Below, piece by piece: positions 8,653 through 17,090 of a DNA stretch of 64,000 nt (positions are counted from its first letter, which is position 1; each line of letters begins with the position of its first letter). Under the pieces are notes generated by a model. It saw nothing but the letters and a program-made list of their open reading frames with translations. It was not told the origin of the DNA and ran no database searches. The DNA is taken from positions 806,218 through 870,217 of the forward strand of contig NZ_JAODIW010000006.1 of NCBI RefSeq assembly GCF_026586625.1. The letters are read 5' to 3'. The translations under genes and the position numbers were made by a program. The DNA comes from Halobium salinum. Lineage in GTDB: Archaea; Halobacteriota; Halobacteria; Halobacteriales; Haloferacaceae.

Positions 8653-9333
8653 ATGACCGACCCGACCGGCGACGGGACGACCGAGGCCGCCGACGACGGC
8701 GCGGACGACGGCGGCGCGACCGACCACCGCCGTGAGGACGTGCTCGTCCCCGGCGCCCGCGACGTTCGAGCGACGCTCGACGCCCGCGGCGGCGACGCCT
8801 GCGTCGTCGCCTGTCCGCCCCACCCGCAACACCGCGGCCACCGCGGCGACGAGCGCCTCGTGGCCGTCTCCGACGCCGCCGGCGAGGCCGGCATCGACTG
8901 TCTCCGCTTCGACTACGGCGACTGGGACGAGGGGGCCGGCGAGCGCGTCGACGCCCGGAACGCCGCTGAGTGGGCGACGGAGCGCTACGACCGGGTCGCG
9001 CTGTTCGGCTTCAGCTTCGGCGGGACGCTGGCGCTCGTTGTCGGGGGGGAGCGCGACGACCTCGCCGCGGTCGCGGCACTCGCCCCGGCGGCGCGAATCA
9101 GCGACGAAATCGACGCCGTCGACGGCGTGGCGCGACTCGCCGAACGGGGCACGCCGACCCGGGTCGTCTACGCCGAGCGCGACGACACCGCCGACTGGGA
9201 ACCCGTCGTCGACGCGGCCCGCGAGCGCGGAGTCGACGCGGTGGGACTCCCCGCGGACCACTTCTTCGTCGGCCAGTCGGCGAAAGTCGGCGAGCGCGTG
9301 GGGGAGTTCCTCGTGGCGCACCTCTCGGAGTGA
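8653..9333 (+). CDS. Alpha/beta hydrolase
   Basis: The 226-residue protein has an alpha/beta hydrolase core: ACPPHPQHRG (oxyanion region, near 55-64), the nucleophile elbow GFSFGG with S121, the acid probably in YAERDD, and catalytic H203 in DHFF. The fold is closest to dienelactone-hydrolase or small esterase-like families; substrate unknown. ATG 8653 (MTDPTGDG) is preferred over GTG 8626. The gene diverges from phoD with only about 97 bp between starts, so the two share a promoter region. The HAD gene follows 53 bp downstream. Confidence 0.78.
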   Translation: MTDPTGDGTTEAADDGADDGGATDHRREDVLVPGARDVRATLDARGGDACVVACPPHPQHRGHRGDERLVAVSDAAGEAGIDCLRFDYGDWDEGAGERVDARNAAEWATERYDRVALFGFSFGGTLALVVGGERDDLAAVAALAPAARISDEIDAVDGVARLAERGTPTRVVYAERDDTADWEPVVDAARERGVDAVGLPADHFFVGQSAKVGERVGEFLVAHLSE

Positions 9334-9386
9334 GCCCACGACACGAACCGAAGCGCCCTTGGCCGGACACCACCGAACGTGACGCA

Positions 9387-9971
9387 ATGAGTCACGACGC
9401 CGGCGGCGTGCGCGACGCCCTCTCCGCGCTCGACAGCGAGTACGACGCGGTCGTCTTCGACCTCGACGGCACCCTCGTCGAACTGCTGGTCGACTGGGAC
9501 GCTACGGCCACGGAGGCGGAAGCGGCCCTCGCCGAGCAGGGGGTCGACGCCGCCGGCGTCGACCTCTGGACGATGCTCGACCTCGCCGACAAACACGACG
9601 TGCGTCCGACTATCGAGGATATCCTCTCGACCCGCGAGTGCGACGGCGCCGAGGTCTCCGAACGCCTCCCGCTCGCCGACACCGTCGCCGACCTCTCGGT
9701 GCCGGTCGGCGTCTGCTCGCTCAACTGCGAGCGCGCCTGCCGCGTCGCCCTCGACGTGCACGACCTCGACGCGGACGTCGACGCGGTCGTCGGCCGGGAC
9801 TCGGTGGCGACCCGGAAACCCCACCCCGAGCCGTTGCTCGCCACCCTTCGCGGGCTGAATGCCACCCCCGAGTCGGCGGTGTTCGTCGGCGACTCCCCCC
9901 GAGACGAGGAGTCCGCGCTGGCGGCGGAGGTGGACTTCCTCTACGTCGACGCCGAGCGGAGCGGGAACTGA
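9387..9971 (+). CDS. HAD superfamily hydrolase (phosphatase, subfamily IA type)
   Basis: The 194-residue protein carries motif I FDLDGTL (nucleophile D25, acid D27), a small alpha-helical cap (about 35-95), motif II around VCSLN, the lysine of motif III in ATRKPHPEPL, and motif IV VFVGDSPRDEESA. This is the phosphoglycolate-phosphatase-like subfamily, which hydrolyses small phosphate esters in the cytoplasm. ATG 9387 follows the alpha/beta hydrolase by 53 bp in the same direction. Substrate is not predictable. Confidence 0.85.
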   Translation: MSHDAGGVRDALSALDSEYDAVVFDLDGTLVELLVDWDATATEAEAALAEQGVDAAGVDLWTMLDLADKHDVRPTIEDILSTRECDGAEVSERLPLADTVADLSVPVGVCSLNCERACRVALDVHDLDADVDAVVGRDSVATRKPHPEPLLATLRGLNATPESAVFVGDSPRDEESALAAEVDFLYVDAERSGN

Positions 9972-10087
9972 CCGGGCACCCGGGTCCCGCTCCCCCGGTC
10001 GACCGGCGTCGACGACCGTCGCCCCGGCCGGTCGCCAATCTCACGCGGACCGCACCCTTCAAATCCCCGCCGCGGGAACGGTGAGCC

Positions 10088-11581
10088 ATGAGATTCGACC
10101 GCCAAAGCGGCGTCTTCATGCACGTCACGTCGCTTCCCGGCCCGCACGGAATCGGCGACCTCGGGCAGGGCGCCCGCGACTTCGTCGACTTCCTCGCGCG
10201 CGCCGACCAGTCGCTGTGGCAGTTCTGCCCGCTCGGCCCGACCTCTGACGCGATGGCCAACTCCCCGTACCAGGCGTTCTCCGCCTTCGCGGGCAACCCC
10301 CTGCTGGTCTCGCTCTCCGAACTCGAAGAGCGCGGCCTCTTGGAGGCGGAGGACCTCGAACCCGTCCCGGACTTCGACCGCCACGCGACCGACTACGAAC
10401 GCGTCGAGGCGTACAAGACGCCCCTCCTGCAGACCGCCTTCGAGCGGTTCGACGACGAGAGTCACGACGCGGGCGACCACGACGCCTTCGAGGCGTTCCG
10501 CGAGGCCGAGGCGTACTGGCTCGACGGCTACGCGCTGTTCATGGCGCTCAAGTCGGAGTTCGACGGCGCGCTCTGGACCGAGTGGCCCCGCGAGCTGAAG
10601 ACGCGCGAGGCGTCGGCCCTCGAAGAGTACCGCGAGAGGCTGGCCGAAGACGTGCGCTACCACGAGTTCGTCCAGTTCGTCTTCGACCGCCAGTGGTCCG
10701 CGCTCGCGGAGTACGCCCACGACAACGGCGTCGGCCTCGTCGGCGACCTGCCCATCTACGTTGCGCTCGACTCCGCGGACGTATGGTCGGCGCCCGAGGC
10801 GTTCCTGCTGGACGAGGAGAACGAACCCACGGCGGTCGCCGGCGTCCCGCCGAACCCCGGCGACGACGGTCAGCGCTGGGGGAACCCGCTGTACGACTGG
10901 GACCACCTGCAGGCGACCGACTACGGCTGGTGGATGGACCGCCTGCGCCGCCTGTTCGACCTCGTCGACATCACCCGACTCGACCACTTCAAGGGGTTCG
11001 ACGAGTTCTGGGCCATCCCGGCCGACGCCGACGACCCGGCCGCCGGCGAGTGGCGCGACGCCCCCGGCTACGACTTCTTCGAGACGGCACAGGCGGAGTT
11101 CGGCGACCTCCCGTTCATCGCGGAGGACCTCGGCTTCATCGACCAGGGGCTCATCGACTTCCGCGAGGAGTTCGACCTCCCCGGGATGAAGGTGCCCCAC
11201 TACGCCGACTGGTGTCGCGCCGGCGACCCGAACCAGCCGATGCACTACCCGGAGAACGCCGTCGCCTACTCCGCCACCCACGACACCGACACGACGGTCG
11301 GCTTCTACAACTCCATGTCCGACGAGCAGCGCGACTGTCTCCACTACAACCTCGGCACCGACGGGGGCGACATCCACTGGGACATGATAGACGCCGTCTG
11401 GAACTCGAACGCGGTGCTCGCACTCGCGCCGATGCAGGACCTCCTCGGCCTCGACAGCCACGCCCGGTTCAACACCCCCGGTACGGAGGAGGGCAACTGG
11501 GAGTGGCGCGTCACCCGCGAGGGGTTCGACGGCGACGTGGCCGACCACCTTGCGATGCTGACGGACATGAGCATCCGCTGA
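10088..11581 (+). CDS. malQ: 4-alpha-glucanotransferase (amylomaltase, GH77)
   Basis: The 497-residue protein is full length for GH77. It starts with RQSGVFMHVTSLPGPHGIGD and contains GDLPIYVALDSADVW, the nucleophile in DITRLDHFKG (D299), the acid/base in IAEDLG (E346) and ATHDTDT near 394. It transfers alpha-1,4-glucan segments between oligosaccharides, acting in glycogen or maltodextrin turnover in the cytoplasm. No other mal gene is adjacent. It is convergent with the flippase-like gene, 19 bp apart. Confidence 0.95.
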   Translation: MRFDRQSGVFMHVTSLPGPHGIGDLGQGARDFVDFLARADQSLWQFCPLGPTSDAMANSPYQAFSAFAGNPLLVSLSELEERGLLEAEDLEPVPDFDRHATDYERVEAYKTPLLQTAFERFDDESHDAGDHDAFEAFREAEAYWLDGYALFMALKSEFDGALWTEWPRELKTREASALEEYRERLAEDVRYHEFVQFVFDRQWSALAEYAHDNGVGLVGDLPIYVALDSADVWSAPEAFLLDEENEPTAVAGVPPNPGDDGQRWGNPLYDWDHLQATDYGWWMDRLRRLFDLVDITRLDHFKGFDEFWAIPADADDPAAGEWRDAPGYDFFETAQAEFGDLPFIAEDLGFIDQGLIDFREEFDLPGMKVPHYADWCRAGDPNQPMHYPENAVAYSATHDTDTTVGFYNSMSDEQRDCLHYNLGTDGGDIHWDMIDAVWNSNAVLALAPMQDLLGLDSHARFNTPGTEEGNWEWRVTREGFDGDVADHLAMLTDMSIR

Positions 11582-11600
11582 GCGCACGTTCCCCGACCGT

Positions 11601-12719
11601 TCAGGTGTCGTCGCCGGCGACGACCCGCCTCCTCCCTCGCGAGCGACCGGTCGACAGGTACAGCGACGCCGCCCCGCCGACGGCGACGACGCCCCAGTAC
11701 GAACACACCCGGTAGAGGAGGACGCCGGCGGCGGCGACGTCGACGCCGACCCCGGCGAGGAGCACCACGCCGGCGGTCAACCCCACTTCGGCGCCGCCGA
11801 GGCCGCCGGGCGTCGGGAGGAGTCCCGCGAGGCCGGCCGCCGGGACGAGCAGGAACGCGACGGCGAGCGGCAACTCCGCGCCGACCGCCCGCACGGCGAA
11901 GTACAGCGGGAGCGCCCACACGAACCAGCCGGCGAGCGCGAACCCCGCCGCCCGGACGACGGCGCGTCGGTCGGCGGTCGCGCGCGAGAACGCGTCGGCG
12001 AAGCCGTCGACGCCCCGCCCGACGGTGTCGGGGTCGAGACGGCGACGGAGCGACGGGACGGGCCGGGCGAGGGTCGCCCGACCGACGGCGGCGAACAGGA
12101 GCGCGACCCGGCGCAGGACGGCGCGGCGCCGAGTGGCTCCCTGGGCGGCGGCCGCGAGACCGAGCGCCGAGAGGGCGACGCCGCCGACCACGGCGGTCGC
12201 CGCCTCCCGCCCGAGAGACGGCGCGACGGCCGCGAGTCCCCCGGTGAGCCCGAACCACACCGCTCCGACGACCGCGACTGCGACCGAGGCGAGGAAGACG
12301 ACGAGTTCGCTCGCCGTGACGGCGGGGAACAGCCGCCGGTACTCGATGTCGAGGTCGCGCGAGAACACGTACGAGAGGAGCGGCGCGCCCCCGGCGTGGC
12401 CGAACGGGAGCACCTGCTTCGCGAACGTGCCCGCGAGGTAGCCGAGCTGGACGCGCCGGGTCGGGGCGTCGCCGACCGACCGGAGGAAGGTTGCGGTCGT
12501 CGACGCCCACGCCAGTTGGGCGAGGAGCGCGGCCCCGAACGCCACTCCGAGGGTCGCCGGGTCGGCGCCGCCGACCGCGGTGGTGATGCCGGTCCAGTCG
12601 ACGCCCGAGACCGCGAGGAGCCCGCCGAGGCCGACGACGACGCCGAAGCCGGCGACGACCCGCCGGCGGGCGCTCTCGGACTCGACCGCCACCGGCTCCG
12701 GGGGTCGCGTCGGCTTCAT
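11601..12719 (-). CDS. Flippase-like integral membrane protein (UPF0104 / lysylphosphatidylglycerol synthase TM family)
   Basis: The 372-residue protein has about eight to nine hydrophobic segments and the family's cytoplasmic-loop signature with LPFGHAGGAPLLSYVFSRD near 98-116 and a late LLPTPGGLGGAEVG (about 306-319). This family includes AglD-type and MprF-like flippase domains and is often linked to lipid or glycolipid transfer across membranes. The start ATG 12719 (MKPTRPPEP) is used over GTG 12728. No glycosyltransferase neighbour gives a specific pathway. Confidence 0.82.
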   Translation of the reverse strand: MKPTRPPEPVAVESESARRRVVAGFGVVVGLGGLLAVSGVDWTGITTAVGGADPATLGVAFGAALLAQLAWASTTATFLRSVGDAPTRRVQLGYLAGTFAKQVLPFGHAGGAPLLSYVFSRDLDIEYRRLFPAVTASELVVFLASVAVAVVGAVWFGLTGGLAAVAPSLGREAATAVVGGVALSALGLAAAAQGATRRRAVLRRVALLFAAVGRATLARPVPSLRRRLDPDTVGRGVDGFADAFSRATADRRAVVRAAGFALAGWFVWALPLYFAVRAVGAELPLAVAFLLVPAAGLAGLLPTPGGLGGAEVGLTAGVVLLAGVGVDVAAAGVLLYRVCSYWGVVAVGGAASLYLSTGRSRGRRRVVAGDDT

Positions 12720-12806
12720 CACCCGCACGTGTCGGTGCGGGGGTATGAACGTTTCCCCGGGCGGGACAGTCAGGGAGACGAATCGGTTCCGGGTCGGAGG
12801 GTGGTC

Positions 12807-13031
12807 TCAGCGCGGTCGCGGCGCCCGAGCCAACATCCCATCGGAGGTTCCCGTCTCGCGTCGCGTCGCGACGAGGAGGTCGACCGTCGACAGGACGACG
12901 AGCGAGAGGAGCGAGACGGCGAACAGCGCGACGCCGACCAGCGAGAGGTCGAGGAAGCCGACGAGTTCGCCGGCGACCACGAGTCCCAGTCCGACAACGA
13001 CGCCGAACGAGGGGGTATCGAGTGCAGTCAT
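12807..13031 (-). CDS. Small membrane protein, two predicted TM segments
   Basis: The 74-residue product has two hydrophobic segments (about 8-25 and 32-52: LVGVALFAVSLLSLVVLSTV) and a basic, Ser/Thr/Arg tail. It is not recognised. Support comes from its plausible hydrophobicity pattern, low Arg/Pro content relative to other frames here, and its position upstream of and co-directional with the flippase-like gene (87 bp). An ATG at 13031 directly follows a GTG. It could be a spurious frame. Confidence 0.5.
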   Translation of the reverse strand: MTALDTPSFGVVVGLGLVVAGELVGFLDLSLVGVALFAVSLLSLVVLSTVDLLVATRRETGTSDGMLARAPRPR

Positions 13032-13194
13032 CACCCATCGCTCCGACCCGGACGGAGATAAGCGGCGCGAAACGGTCGTCTCGAGGTCGCTCGATGGCGT
13101 GTGACAGGGTTACGCCCGTCCCGTCTCGGCGTGACACGACACGGGACGACAGTGCGGACGGCACCGACCCCGGTCGGCGTACGGTGGGGTCGAC

Positions 13195-13262
13195 GGACGG
13201 AGGCGGCCGATGGACGGGGCGGTCAGTGGACGGAGGCGGTCGGCAGACGGAGGCGGTCGACC
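13195..13262. repeat. Imperfect 16-18 bp tandem repeat, about four units
   Basis: Four units of the form GGACGGAGGCGGTCG with small length changes follow each other. They lie between the small membrane gene and the MscS gene, in a 297-bp spacer that otherwise shows nothing. Confidence 0.6.
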
Positions 13263-13328
13263 CACGGGGCGGTGCGGCGTCGACCCGTCGGGGCAACCCA
13301 TTTGGTCGTCCCGCGAGAGTCCCGGACG

Positions 13329-14285
13329 ATGAACCGGCCGACCAGCAGTGTCGCCTTCCTCCTCGCCTTCCTCTCGGCGGTCGTGGGCGCGGTCGTCACC
13401 GCCGCCGGCCCGTTCGGGAGCCTGCCGCTCCTCGACGTGCCCCTGAGCGACCTGGTCGTGAAACTCGCGTACGTCTCGGCAGTGGCGCTCGGCGCGTTCG
13501 GGGTGTACGGGCTCCTCCTCCAGTACGTCGTCGAGCGGGCCGCCAGTCGCCGGCGCGCCCACGACGTGCGCAACGTCCTCAGACTTGCGCTCGGGGCGGT
13601 GGCGCTCGTGGCGGCCCTCGGGGTGGTCACCGAACAGTGGGTCGGGGTGCTATTCTCGCTGGGCGTCGTCGGCTTCGCGGTGACGTTCGCGCTCCAACAG
13701 CCCCTGCTCTCGCTCATCGCGTGGGGGTACATCGTCGTCGAGCGCCCGTTCGCCGTCGGCGACCGGGTCGAGATAGAGGGCGTCCGCGGCGACGTGGTCG
13801 CCGTCGACTTCCTCGTCACGACGCTGTGGGAGGTGAACGGCGGCCTCGTCTCGACCAACCAACCGTCCGGCCGCGTCGTCACCGTCCCCAACAGCGTCGT
13901 CCTCTCCTCGCAGGTGGTCACCTTCGGGGAGGAGTCCCTCCCGTGGGTGTGGAACGAGTTCACCGTGCAGGTGGCCTACGAGACGGACCTCGCGTTCGTC
14001 CGCGACCTACTCGTCGAGGAGACGACCGACTACCTCGGCGACGAGATGGGGACCCGCATCGCCAACTACCGCCGCCGCCTCGCGCGGACCCCCGTCGACC
14101 TCGAGGTCGCCGCCGAACCGACGGTGAACGTCGTCGCCGGCGACTCCTGGGTCGAGCTCTCGGTTCGCTACGTGGTCCCCACCAGAAAGGCGACGAGCGT
14201 CCGAAACGAGCTGTACGAACGCGCGCTCCGGCGGCTGAACGAACATCCCGACCGCGTCTCGTTCCCGGTCGGACGCAACCGGTGA
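13329..14285 (+). CDS. mscS: Small-conductance mechanosensitive ion channel (MscS family)
   Basis: The 318-residue protein has three to four TM helices (about 8-28, 38-60, 80-100 and the pore-lining helix near 102-130 with SLGVVGFAVTFALQQPLLSL), followed by the MscS beta domain (RPFAVGDRVEIEGVRGDVVAVD) and a C-terminal alpha/beta domain. The channel releases solutes on hypo-osmotic shock. ATG 13329 is chosen because TM1 follows directly. It precedes the APC permease gene by 86 bp on the same strand. Confidence 0.88.
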   Translation: MNRPTSSVAFLLAFLSAVVGAVVTAAGPFGSLPLLDVPLSDLVVKLAYVSAVALGAFGVYGLLLQYVVERAASRRRAHDVRNVLRLALGAVALVAALGVVTEQWVGVLFSLGVVGFAVTFALQQPLLSLIAWGYIVVERPFAVGDRVEIEGVRGDVVAVDFLVTTLWEVNGGLVSTNQPSGRVVTVPNSVVLSSQVVTFGEESLPWVWNEFTVQVAYETDLAFVRDLLVEETTDYLGDEMGTRIANYRRRLARTPVDLEVAAEPTVNVVAGDSWVELSVRYVVPTRKATSVRNELYERALRRLNEHPDRVSFPVGRNR

Positions 14286-14371
14286 AGGAGGGGACGGGTC
14301 GTCTCCCGGTCCGGGCCCCGGGCCCCGATTCACCGCGAGAGCTATGTGTCACCGACCCACACACGACTCGT

Positions 14372-15973
14372 ATGCTCGGAGTCGGCGGCGAGTCCGATGG
14401 CGGCGGCCCCGGGTCGGTGGTGGTCACGGCCGTCGCCGTCGGCTCGCTCCTCGGCGGTGGGGTCCTCTTCGTCCCGAAGGGCGTCGAGAACCTCGCCGGC
14501 CCCGTCACTCCCGTCGCCTACCTGCTCGCCGCGGTCGGCGCGGTCGCGGTCGCCGGCGGCTACGCGCTCCTCGCCGGGAGCCCGCTCGGGGCGCGGACCG
14601 GCGGCAGTTACCTCCACGTCTCGCGCGTGTGGGACTCACGGAGCCTGGGTTTCCTCGTCGGCTGGGCCGAGGTGGGCGGCTACGTCGCCGTCCTCGGCCT
14701 CGTCGCGGCGTGGGTCGGCGAACTCGCGGCGCCGGCGCTCGGCCCGCTCCTGGGCGTCGACCCGACCGGTCTCGCCCTGCTCGCGCTCGCGCTCGTCTCC
14801 GTCGTCCACCTCCACCCCCGAGCCGCCGGCGCGGTCACCGCCGGCCTCGTCGCGGTCGCCCTCCTCGGACTCGTCGCCGCCCTCGTCGCGGCCGCCCTCG
14901 ACGTGGTGCCGCGGAACTTCCGCCCGCTCTTTCCGACCCCCGCCATCGGCGACGACCCGCTGGGTGCCGTGGGTCGGGCGGCGCTGGCGGCGACCGCCGC
15001 GTTCCTCGGCGTCGACGCCGCCGCGACCCTCGGCGGCGAGGCTCGCGAGGCACGGCGAACCGTCCCCCGCTCGCTCGTCGCGGGCGTCGCGGGCGTCGGC
15101 GTCCTCCTGACGCTCGTCGCGACGGTGACGCTCGGCGTGATTCCGTGGACGCGGCTCGTCTTCGCCCGAGCGCCGTTCGCGGCGGCCGCCGGCGGCTCCC
15201 TCGGGGTCGGTGCGGCCCCCCTTGTCGGGGTCGGCCTCCCGGTCGCGGCGTTCGTCGGGCTCGTCTCCCTCCCGTGGGCGCCGAGCCGCCTCCTCCGGGG
15301 GATGGGGGAGGTCGTCCCCCCGCTCGCGCACACGAACCGGTTCGGCGCACCGGACGCCGCCCTCGTCGTCACCGTCGGCACCGCGGGCGCCCTCGTCGCG
15401 AGCGACACGCTCGTCTACGCGCTCTACCTCGTGCCGGTCGGGCCGGCGGTCGCCTACGCCGTCCACGCGCTGTCAGTCGCGGCGCTCCCGGCCGTTCGTC
15501 CGCGACTCTACGCCGTCTGCGACCCGCGACCGCCCGTCGCCGCGACGGTCGGCCTCGGTCTCGGCGGCCTCCTTGCCGCGGGGGGGCTCGCCGCGCTCGC
15601 GCTGACGCTCGACCCGGTGTCGACGCTGCTGTACACGACCCACCGGCCGGCCGTCCCGGTCGTCCCGGAGTCCCTCCTGCTCGTCTCGCCGACTCGAAGC
15701 GTCGTCCCCGCCCTCCTCGGCTGGCTCACGGTCGGCGCCCTCGCGTACGTCGTCGCCGGCGACTACCGCGCCGAGCGCGGGGTCGGGACGGAGCCGACGG
15801 CCGCGGCCTACCGGGCGCCCGGCGAGAACGACGGAGCCGCCGAAGCCGACGCACCCCGGACTCTCGACGACGGCGACGGGACCACCGGGACCCCCGACGG
15901 GAGCGGCGAGGCCACGGGGGTCCGCGACGGGAGCGAGGTGTCGGGTGCGTCCGAGGCTCCGGAGCAGGGCTGA
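14372..15973 (+). CDS. APC family amino acid permease
   Basis: The 533-residue protein has about 12 hydrophobic segments over residues 14-460. The first, VVVTAVAVGSLLGGGVLF, contains the G-rich unwound helix motif of APC transporters, and TM3 includes a conserved-looking SYLHVSRVW region. A hydrophilic tail of about 65 residues, rich in G, D, E and T, ends the protein. It probably imports amino acids or other organic cations across the cytoplasmic membrane; substrate unknown. ATG 14372 is preceded by TATA-poor GC-rich DNA, so it may be cotranscribed with mscS. Confidence 0.85.
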   Translation: MLGVGGESDGGGPGSVVVTAVAVGSLLGGGVLFVPKGVENLAGPVTPVAYLLAAVGAVAVAGGYALLAGSPLGARTGGSYLHVSRVWDSRSLGFLVGWAEVGGYVAVLGLVAAWVGELAAPALGPLLGVDPTGLALLALALVSVVHLHPRAAGAVTAGLVAVALLGLVAALVAAALDVVPRNFRPLFPTPAIGDDPLGAVGRAALAATAAFLGVDAAATLGGEAREARRTVPRSLVAGVAGVGVLLTLVATVTLGVIPWTRLVFARAPFAAAAGGSLGVGAAPLVGVGLPVAAFVGLVSLPWAPSRLLRGMGEVVPPLAHTNRFGAPDAALVVTVGTAGALVASDTLVYALYLVPVGPAVAYAVHALSVAALPAVRPRLYAVCDPRPPVAATVGLGLGGLLAAGGLAALALTLDPVSTLLYTTHRPAVPVVPESLLLVSPTRSVVPALLGWLTVGALAYVVAGDYRAERGVGTEPTAAAYRAPGENDGAAEADAPRTLDDGDGTTGTPDGSGEATGVRDGSEVSGASEAPEQG

Positions 15974-16030
15974 TTTCGCCTGCTGCCCGCCGACTGTCAG
16001 CACCGGCCGCCGGCTACCAACACTGGCCGC

Positions 16031-16086
16031 CGCCCGCCGACCACCGCCCGCCGACCACTGCCCGTCGACCACCGCCCGCCGACCAC
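16031..16086. repeat. 14-bp tandem repeat, four units
   Basis: The unit CGCCCGCCGACCAC occurs four times head to tail (third copy with two changes), 58 bp after the permease stop codon and 53 bp before the ogg start. Less regular related units precede it. No coding potential. Confidence 0.85.
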
Positions 16087-16138
16087 CGAAACGCCGCTTT
16101 CGAAACCCCGAAACCCGTCCGGTCCGTCGGTCCGACCG

Positions 16139-17083
16139 ATGGAGACGGAGTCCTCGCTCGAATCCGGGGCGCTCGACGTGGCCGACCTCGACGGGCCGTT
16201 CGACCTGCAGGCGACCCTCGAATGTGGCCAGTCGTACTGCTGGCGACGCGCCGACGGGGAGATGTACGCCTCGCTCGGCGCTCACGGCGGCGACGCGTGG
16301 TACGAGACGGTCGTCCCGCCGGTGGCGGGGGTCACCGACGAGCGCCAACTGGTCCGGGTTCGTCAGGTCGGCAACCCCGACACGGGTCGGCTGGAGTGGG
16401 AGTCGACGACCGACGCCGTTCCGCTCCTAACACACCTTCTGCGGCTCGACGACGACCTCGAGGCGATATTCGACTCGCTACCGGACGAGCCGCTGGTCGA
16501 CCGCGCCATCGACGCGTACTACGGACTCCGACTCGTCCGCGACCCCGTCTTTCCCTGTCTCGTCTCGTTCATCTGTTCGGCGCAGATGCGCGTCTCGCGC
16601 ATTCAGCGGATGCAGGAGGCGATGGCCCGCGAGTTCGGCGAGTCGCTGACGGTCGACGGGAGGACGTACCGGGCGTTCCCGACGCCCGAGGCGCTCGCGG
16701 CCCGCACGGAGGACGACCTCCGAGAGCTGAAGCTGGGCTACCGCGCCCCCTACGTCCGGCGGACGGCCGAGATGGTCGCGACCGGCGAGGCCGACCCGCG
16801 GGCGGCGGCGGCGCTCCCCTACGAGGAGGCTCGCGAACACCTCACGGCGTTCGTCGGCGTCGGCGAGAAGGTCGCCGACTGCGTGCTCCTGTTCTCGCTG
16901 GGCTTCGCGGAGGCCGTCCCGCTCGACACGTGGATTCGGACGGCCATCGCCGAGCACTTCTCCGGCTGTGACCGCGGCGGCTACACCGAGACCTCGCGGG
17001 CCATCCGCGAACGACTCGGCGGCGAGTACGCCGGCTACGCCCAGACGTACGTGTTCAACCACCTTCGGACCGGCGGGGAGTAG
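16139..17083 (+). CDS. ogg: 8-oxoguanine DNA glycosylase/AP lyase (Ogg1-type, HhH-GPD)
   Basis: The 314-residue protein has the OGG N-terminal domain (LECGQSYCWRR at 28-37) and the helix-hairpin-helix domain. The HhH loop GVGEKVADC contains the Schiff-base lysine K244, and VPLDTW provides the catalytic aspartate D263, 19 residues later, the same spacing as in human OGG1 (K249/D268). The enzyme removes 8-oxoG opposite C and can nick the abasic strand. It is convergent with the inositol phosphatase-family gene (7 bp apart). Confidence 0.92.
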   Translation: METESSLESGALDVADLDGPFDLQATLECGQSYCWRRADGEMYASLGAHGGDAWYETVVPPVAGVTDERQLVRVRQVGNPDTGRLEWESTTDAVPLLTHLLRLDDDLEAIFDSLPDEPLVDRAIDAYYGLRLVRDPVFPCLVSFICSAQMRVSRIQRMQEAMAREFGESLTVDGRTYRAFPTPEALAARTEDDLRELKLGYRAPYVRRTAEMVATGEADPRAAAALPYEEAREHLTAFVGVGEKVADCVLLFSLGFAEAVPLDTWIRTAIAEHFSGCDRGGYTETSRAIRERLGGEYAGYAQTYVFNHLRTGGE

Positions 17084-17090
17084 CCGGGAG

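Noticed and set aside
9941..11587. Minus-strand frame of 548 codons opposite malQ
   Set aside because: Complete antisense overlap of a GH77 enzyme with all catalytic motifs on the plus strand; the reverse translation is V/E/R-rich.
16031..16086. Tandem repeat considered as a CRISPR array
   Set aside because: Units are 14 bp and directly adjacent, with no spacers and no cas genes nearby; the same holds for the 29-bp and 36-bp repeats.
16113..17083. Suspicion that the Ogg1-type protein lacks its Schiff-base lysine
   Set aside because: An initial alignment to the lysine 7 residues before the HhH loop was wrong; the catalytic lysine is the one in GVG(T/E)K, present as K244 with D263 at the correct spacing.
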